Origin: Drosophila pseudoobscura
Taxonomy: Eukaryota; Arthropoda; Insecta; Diptera; Drosophilidae
Length of the DNA: 64,000 nucleotides
Reading direction: 5' to 3'
Assembly: GCF_009870125.1 (NCBI RefSeq)
Contig: NC_046679.1
Span: 13,454,001 to 13,518,000, forward strand
The first letter of the stretch is position 1. Each line of letters begins with the position of its first letter. The position numbers and the translations under genes were made by a program. The notes below the pieces were generated by a model, which was not told the DNA's origin, did not search any database, and worked only from the letters and a program-made list of their open reading frames with translations. Positions 59,966 to 64,000 of this stretch are shown here, piece by piece.

Positions 59966-61026
59966 TTACGACGTCTTGCCCATCTCCGCTTTAATCCAGT
60001 CCAAGTACTGGTGTACGCGTGTGTAGAGGCCTGGAAAGTCCGGAGTGTCGCAGAAATTGCCAGTGGAGGTGATGCCCATAACATGGTACATGCATGGAAA
60101 GTCCTTGTGATATGTCAGCACTGGGCCACCAGAGTCGCCATTGCATGTATCCTTGTGGTCCTTAGATCCGATGCATATTTGAGTGGTGCCGTTGTACCCG
60201 TTGGGCAGCTCGTCGTTCGGCTCGGACGTGGTGCTGCATCGGGTGCCGTAGTTATTGAGGCGAACCTTCCTGAGCTTCTTGGAACTTTCGCCAGCCGATG
60301 GCAATGAATGTCTGGTCGCTGGCGCCATCGTGGAAGGGTAGGCACGCCGGATGCTTATACTCGTTTAAAGTGACGGGCCGGCTCAGTCGCAGCAAGGCAA
60401 TATCATTGTAAATGATTGGATGAGCGTAGCCGGGATGCACCGTGGCATTGGTCACGCCAAAGTCCTCCGGATCGGCATCGTCCTTGTCGTTGTCGAACTC
60501 CAGTTCTCCCAGCCGAACCACATTCACAGCTCCACTGCAACAGAGAATCGCTTAGAGATTGATGAGCTTCAGTCCCCATGCCCTATTGGTACTCACTTCT
60601 CGGAGAAGAGGCAGTGGGCAGCCGTGAGGACGTGTTTATTGCTGATCAAGGTGCCGCCACAGAACCAATTTATTTCGTTATCCTCATTGCGATTTCCGAG
60701 GCGGGCGGCATGAGGAAACTCCTTTGGGACGGCTGGTCCTCCACCGATAATCAGGGGCGTGTAGCTGGTGCATGTGTCTCTGGTCTTGTAGATGATCGGG
60801 GCGTTCGGATAGAGCAGACTGAATTCCGAGGTCTCCTCGAACACGCTCTTCTTGTAGGCAGCGCATGCTGTAAGTCAGTTTTCATTGATATTGAATGATT
60901 TTTCCCACCGATCGTTGAGTACTCACATCTAACTAAATCCTGATCCTGGGCTGCAATCCAGTCTACTGCCAGCACCAGCAAGGCAGCTCCCAACTGGTAA
61001 ATCTTTATTGTAAACGCAGTTAGCAT
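59966..61026 (-). pseudogene. Snake-like serine protease 2, frameshifted
   Basis: Three exons, 60927-61026, 60597-60867 and 59966-60534, follow the same plan as protease 3. A signal peptide, two-Cys pro-region, activation site TPL|IIGG, His (LTAAHC) and Asp (YNDIALLRL) are present. Then frame is lost near 60288-60294, right after IAIGW: the upstream frame runs into a stop at 60252, while the downstream frame continues as ESSKKLRKV to [10 protein letters not shown] and the normal end. Compared with its neighbours about 20 bp are missing, the loop after GWG. As given, the product would lack catalytic Ser195. The rest is well preserved, so the lesion is recent, a polymorphism or an assembly error. 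Confidence 0.85.
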
Positions 61027-61509
61027 TTCTCACGTCTCGTGTTGTATTCGCAACGCTCTGGCAGCTACTGAATGAATCTCAATCAATAGCGGATTCCGTG
61101 TGATCTCTGCGGGGTTATCGTCCAGCGATAGATTGCATTACCATTACCAAATGATAGGGAGAAATCCGGGAATTTATTGATTATAAATCATAGACGCATG
61201 TATGATGTACCCGATCTTTATAGGTACATCTTGGCCATCTTTAAGCCGGTTTGCAAATAGGAAAATCAGCTAAACTATTCACAATCCAAGACTAAACAAA
61301 TCTCTCGATGATAATAAAAATAGCTTATGAGTAATGACAGTGAGTATCAGTTTCAAACCGGTTCAGTGTTCTTCCTGGTTCACAAAAAAACATAACACAA
61401 AAAGATATAGCAATTAATAACGTGATAATATATTTGTTGCCCTTACGGACTCCTTTTGCGCGAAATCGGACATTCGCTTAAACTATAAAAGGGATAAATC
61501 TCCTTCACT
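61027..61509. other. Spacer between proteases 2 and 3
   Basis: About 480 bp of AT-rich DNA. A TATA-like stretch and the protease 2 promoter should lie at its left end. No gene is visible. Confidence 0.4.
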
Positions 61510-62578
61510 TCACGAGGTCCTCGCCAGATGCTGCTTGATCCAATTCAAATAGTAATGGACCCTTGTGTAGACACTGGGAACGTCTGGCGTGTCGCAGGCA
61601 ACGCCAGTGGATGTGATGCCCATCACGTGGTACATGCAGGGATAGTCCTTGTGGTAGGAGAGCACCGGGCCACCAGAGTCGCCATTGCAAGTGTCCTTGC
61701 TTTCAGGGGAGCCGATACAGAGTTGGGTGCTGGCGTTGTAGCCGTTGGGTAGCTCCTCGTTGGGCTCCACGCTGGTAAGGCAACGCTGCCCGTAGCCGCG
61801 AAGCTGGACTTTCAAGAGCTTCTTTGACTGCTTTTGGGCAAACTGTTGCGCACCCCAGCCAATGGCAACGAATGTCTCGTGCCGTTCACCATCGTCGAAG
61901 GGCAGGCAGGCGGGATGCTTGTACTGACTGAAGTTGACCGCTCGACTCAGCCGAACGATGCCAATGTCATTGTAGAGGGCTGGGTTACTGTAGTCCGGAT
62001 GCATCGTGGTACTTAGCACTTCAAAGTCCTCCGGCTGGGCATCGTCCTTGTCGTTATCAAACTCTAGCTCTCCTAATCGCACAACATTCACTGCCCCACT
62101 GCAACGAGAGAGCATATTATATATTCAGTGTAAAGCTTGGACCTTCCTGATACCTACAACTCGGAGTAGAAGCAATGGGCTGCTGTGAGCACCAGTCTGT
62201 TGCTTATCAAGGTGCCGCCACAGAACCAATTCGTTTTGTTATCAGCATTGCGATTGCCGAGTCGTGCTGCGTGTGGGAATTCCTTGGCTTCGGCCGGGGA
62301 TCCGCCCACTATCAGAGGTCGCGAGCCATGACAGGAGTCGACCGTTTCATAGGTGATGGGTGCATTGGCAAAAAAGAAGCTGATGGGCACTCTCTCCTCG
62401 AAAACTGTCTTCTTGAAGAGCGTGCAAGCTGAAGGAAATAAACGCTAGCGATCATATGTAAAATATCTGATATCTGATATTTACCTTGCTGAACCGCTCG
62501 ATCCGGACTCTGGCTGAACACTAGGGCACCGCTCAGAGAAAGCATCAGCAGCACAGAACCAAGTAAGCGCAGCGACAT
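61510..62578 (-). CDS. Snake-like trypsin-type serine protease 3
   Basis: Three exons, 62485-62578, 62158-62428 and 61510-62098, give 317 residues. The signal peptide (about residues 1-22) is followed by a two-Cys pro-region and the activation site SRPL|IVGG. The triad is complete: His in LTAAHC, Asp in YNDIGIVRL, Ser in GDSGGP; the pocket Asp (DTCNGDS) predicts trypsin specificity. It is the most intact model for the array and shares high identity with protease 2, which suggests recent tandem duplication. Likely a secreted haemolymph zymogen of the CG11841-CG11843 group; substrate unknown. It lies next to the DIMT1 gene, the same neighbourhood as in melanogaster 99A (from memory). Confidence 0.94.
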
Positions 62579-62869
62579 GGTTATGAATCGTCGATGAACT
62601 GCATTAAAAGACGATTGGACGACGACTGATCGATTGAGCTCCCGAACTGCGCAGTGGAGAGCACCGATCTGCTAAAAACGAGCGAAGTTCAACCTTTTAC
62701 ATTAATCTGAGAATCAGACAATCAGCTGCTTCGATGGAGACCTGTTTTCTGTGCAAAAAAGCCTTAAATTTATCCACAACACAACACAGTTCGTTGGCTT
62801 AACATTTATATTAATGTTTGTGCTAATAAACACAGGTTAACAGTCTTAGCATCTAAGGAGAAAATAGGA
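62579..62869. other. Spacer between protease 3 and the DIMT1 gene
   Basis: About 290 bp holding the promoter side of protease 3 and the 3' flank of the DIMT1 gene. No further gene is visible. Confidence 0.4.
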
Positions 62870-63910
<1,041 letters not shown>

Positions 63911-64000
63911 ATTTTAAACTTTTCCTTTGCCTGTAAAAGGTTTAAATCGTGACTTTGTTTTGGTTTCAAAATCCACATGTGTTTGGTCGTTCATGAACGA
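63911..64000. other. 5' flank of the DIMT1 gene
   Basis: Ninety bases upstream of the start codon; the end of the window. No promoter word was recognised. Confidence 0.4.

Overview
The window is nuclear DNA from a Drosophila-type fly: short GT-AG introns, a fly gene complement, DRE and Motif 1 promoter words, and an INE-1/SGM-type repeat. Proteins look orthologous to D. melanogaster ones but gene order and noncoding sequence differ. The SGM-like element and the mixing of two melanogaster 3R neighbourhoods make an obscura-group species (Muller element E) the best guess; this is inference.

Layout. 0-4 kb: last three coding exons of a GATA factor, best matched to grain (grn), and its 3' UTR. 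4-24 kb: about 20 kb without a convincing protein gene, holding one tRNA-Asn(GTT), small transposon remnants, many GC-rich hexanucleotide repeats and presumably cis-regulatory DNA. 24.9-30.9 kb: a compact housekeeping cluster with Arl8/Gie (-), Isy1 (+) and a KH-DEAD-box helicase (CG7878-like, -). 32.8-47 kb: puckered (puc, -), a JNK phosphatase with long introns, about ten perfect AP-1 sites and a 1.1 kb SGM/INE-1-like element. 47.7-49.5 kb: a repeat-rich spacer. 49.5-52.6 kb: Cul5 (+). 54 kb: an Attacin-C-like antimicrobial peptide gene (+) with a kB and GATA promoter. 55.6-58.1 kb: Sirt7 (-). 58.5-62.6 kb: three tandem snake-like serine protease genes (-), the middle one frameshifted. 62.9-63.9 kb: the 18S rRNA dimethyladenosine transferase (CG11837, DIMT1).

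From memory of the D. melanogaster map, grn, tRNA-Asn, Gie, CG7878 and puc belong to cytological region 84E-F, whereas Cul5, Sirt7, the CG11841-3 proteases and CG11837 belong to 98F-99A. The junction between these blocks therefore lies in the 2.5 kb between puc and Cul5, which is full of inverted and direct copies of a dispersed repeat.

The most unusual signal is that repeat: an AT-rich cassette with three or four TATACCG units, a DRE-like word and a Motif 1-like word at one end. Recognisable copies sit next to the 5' ends of Gie/Isy1, CG7878, puc and Cul5, and in each case the DRE/Motif 1 end faces the gene. Other notable points are a partial helicase exon duplicated in the helicase's own 3' region, a GC-AG intron in Cul5, and an Attacin gene outside its usual neighbourhood.
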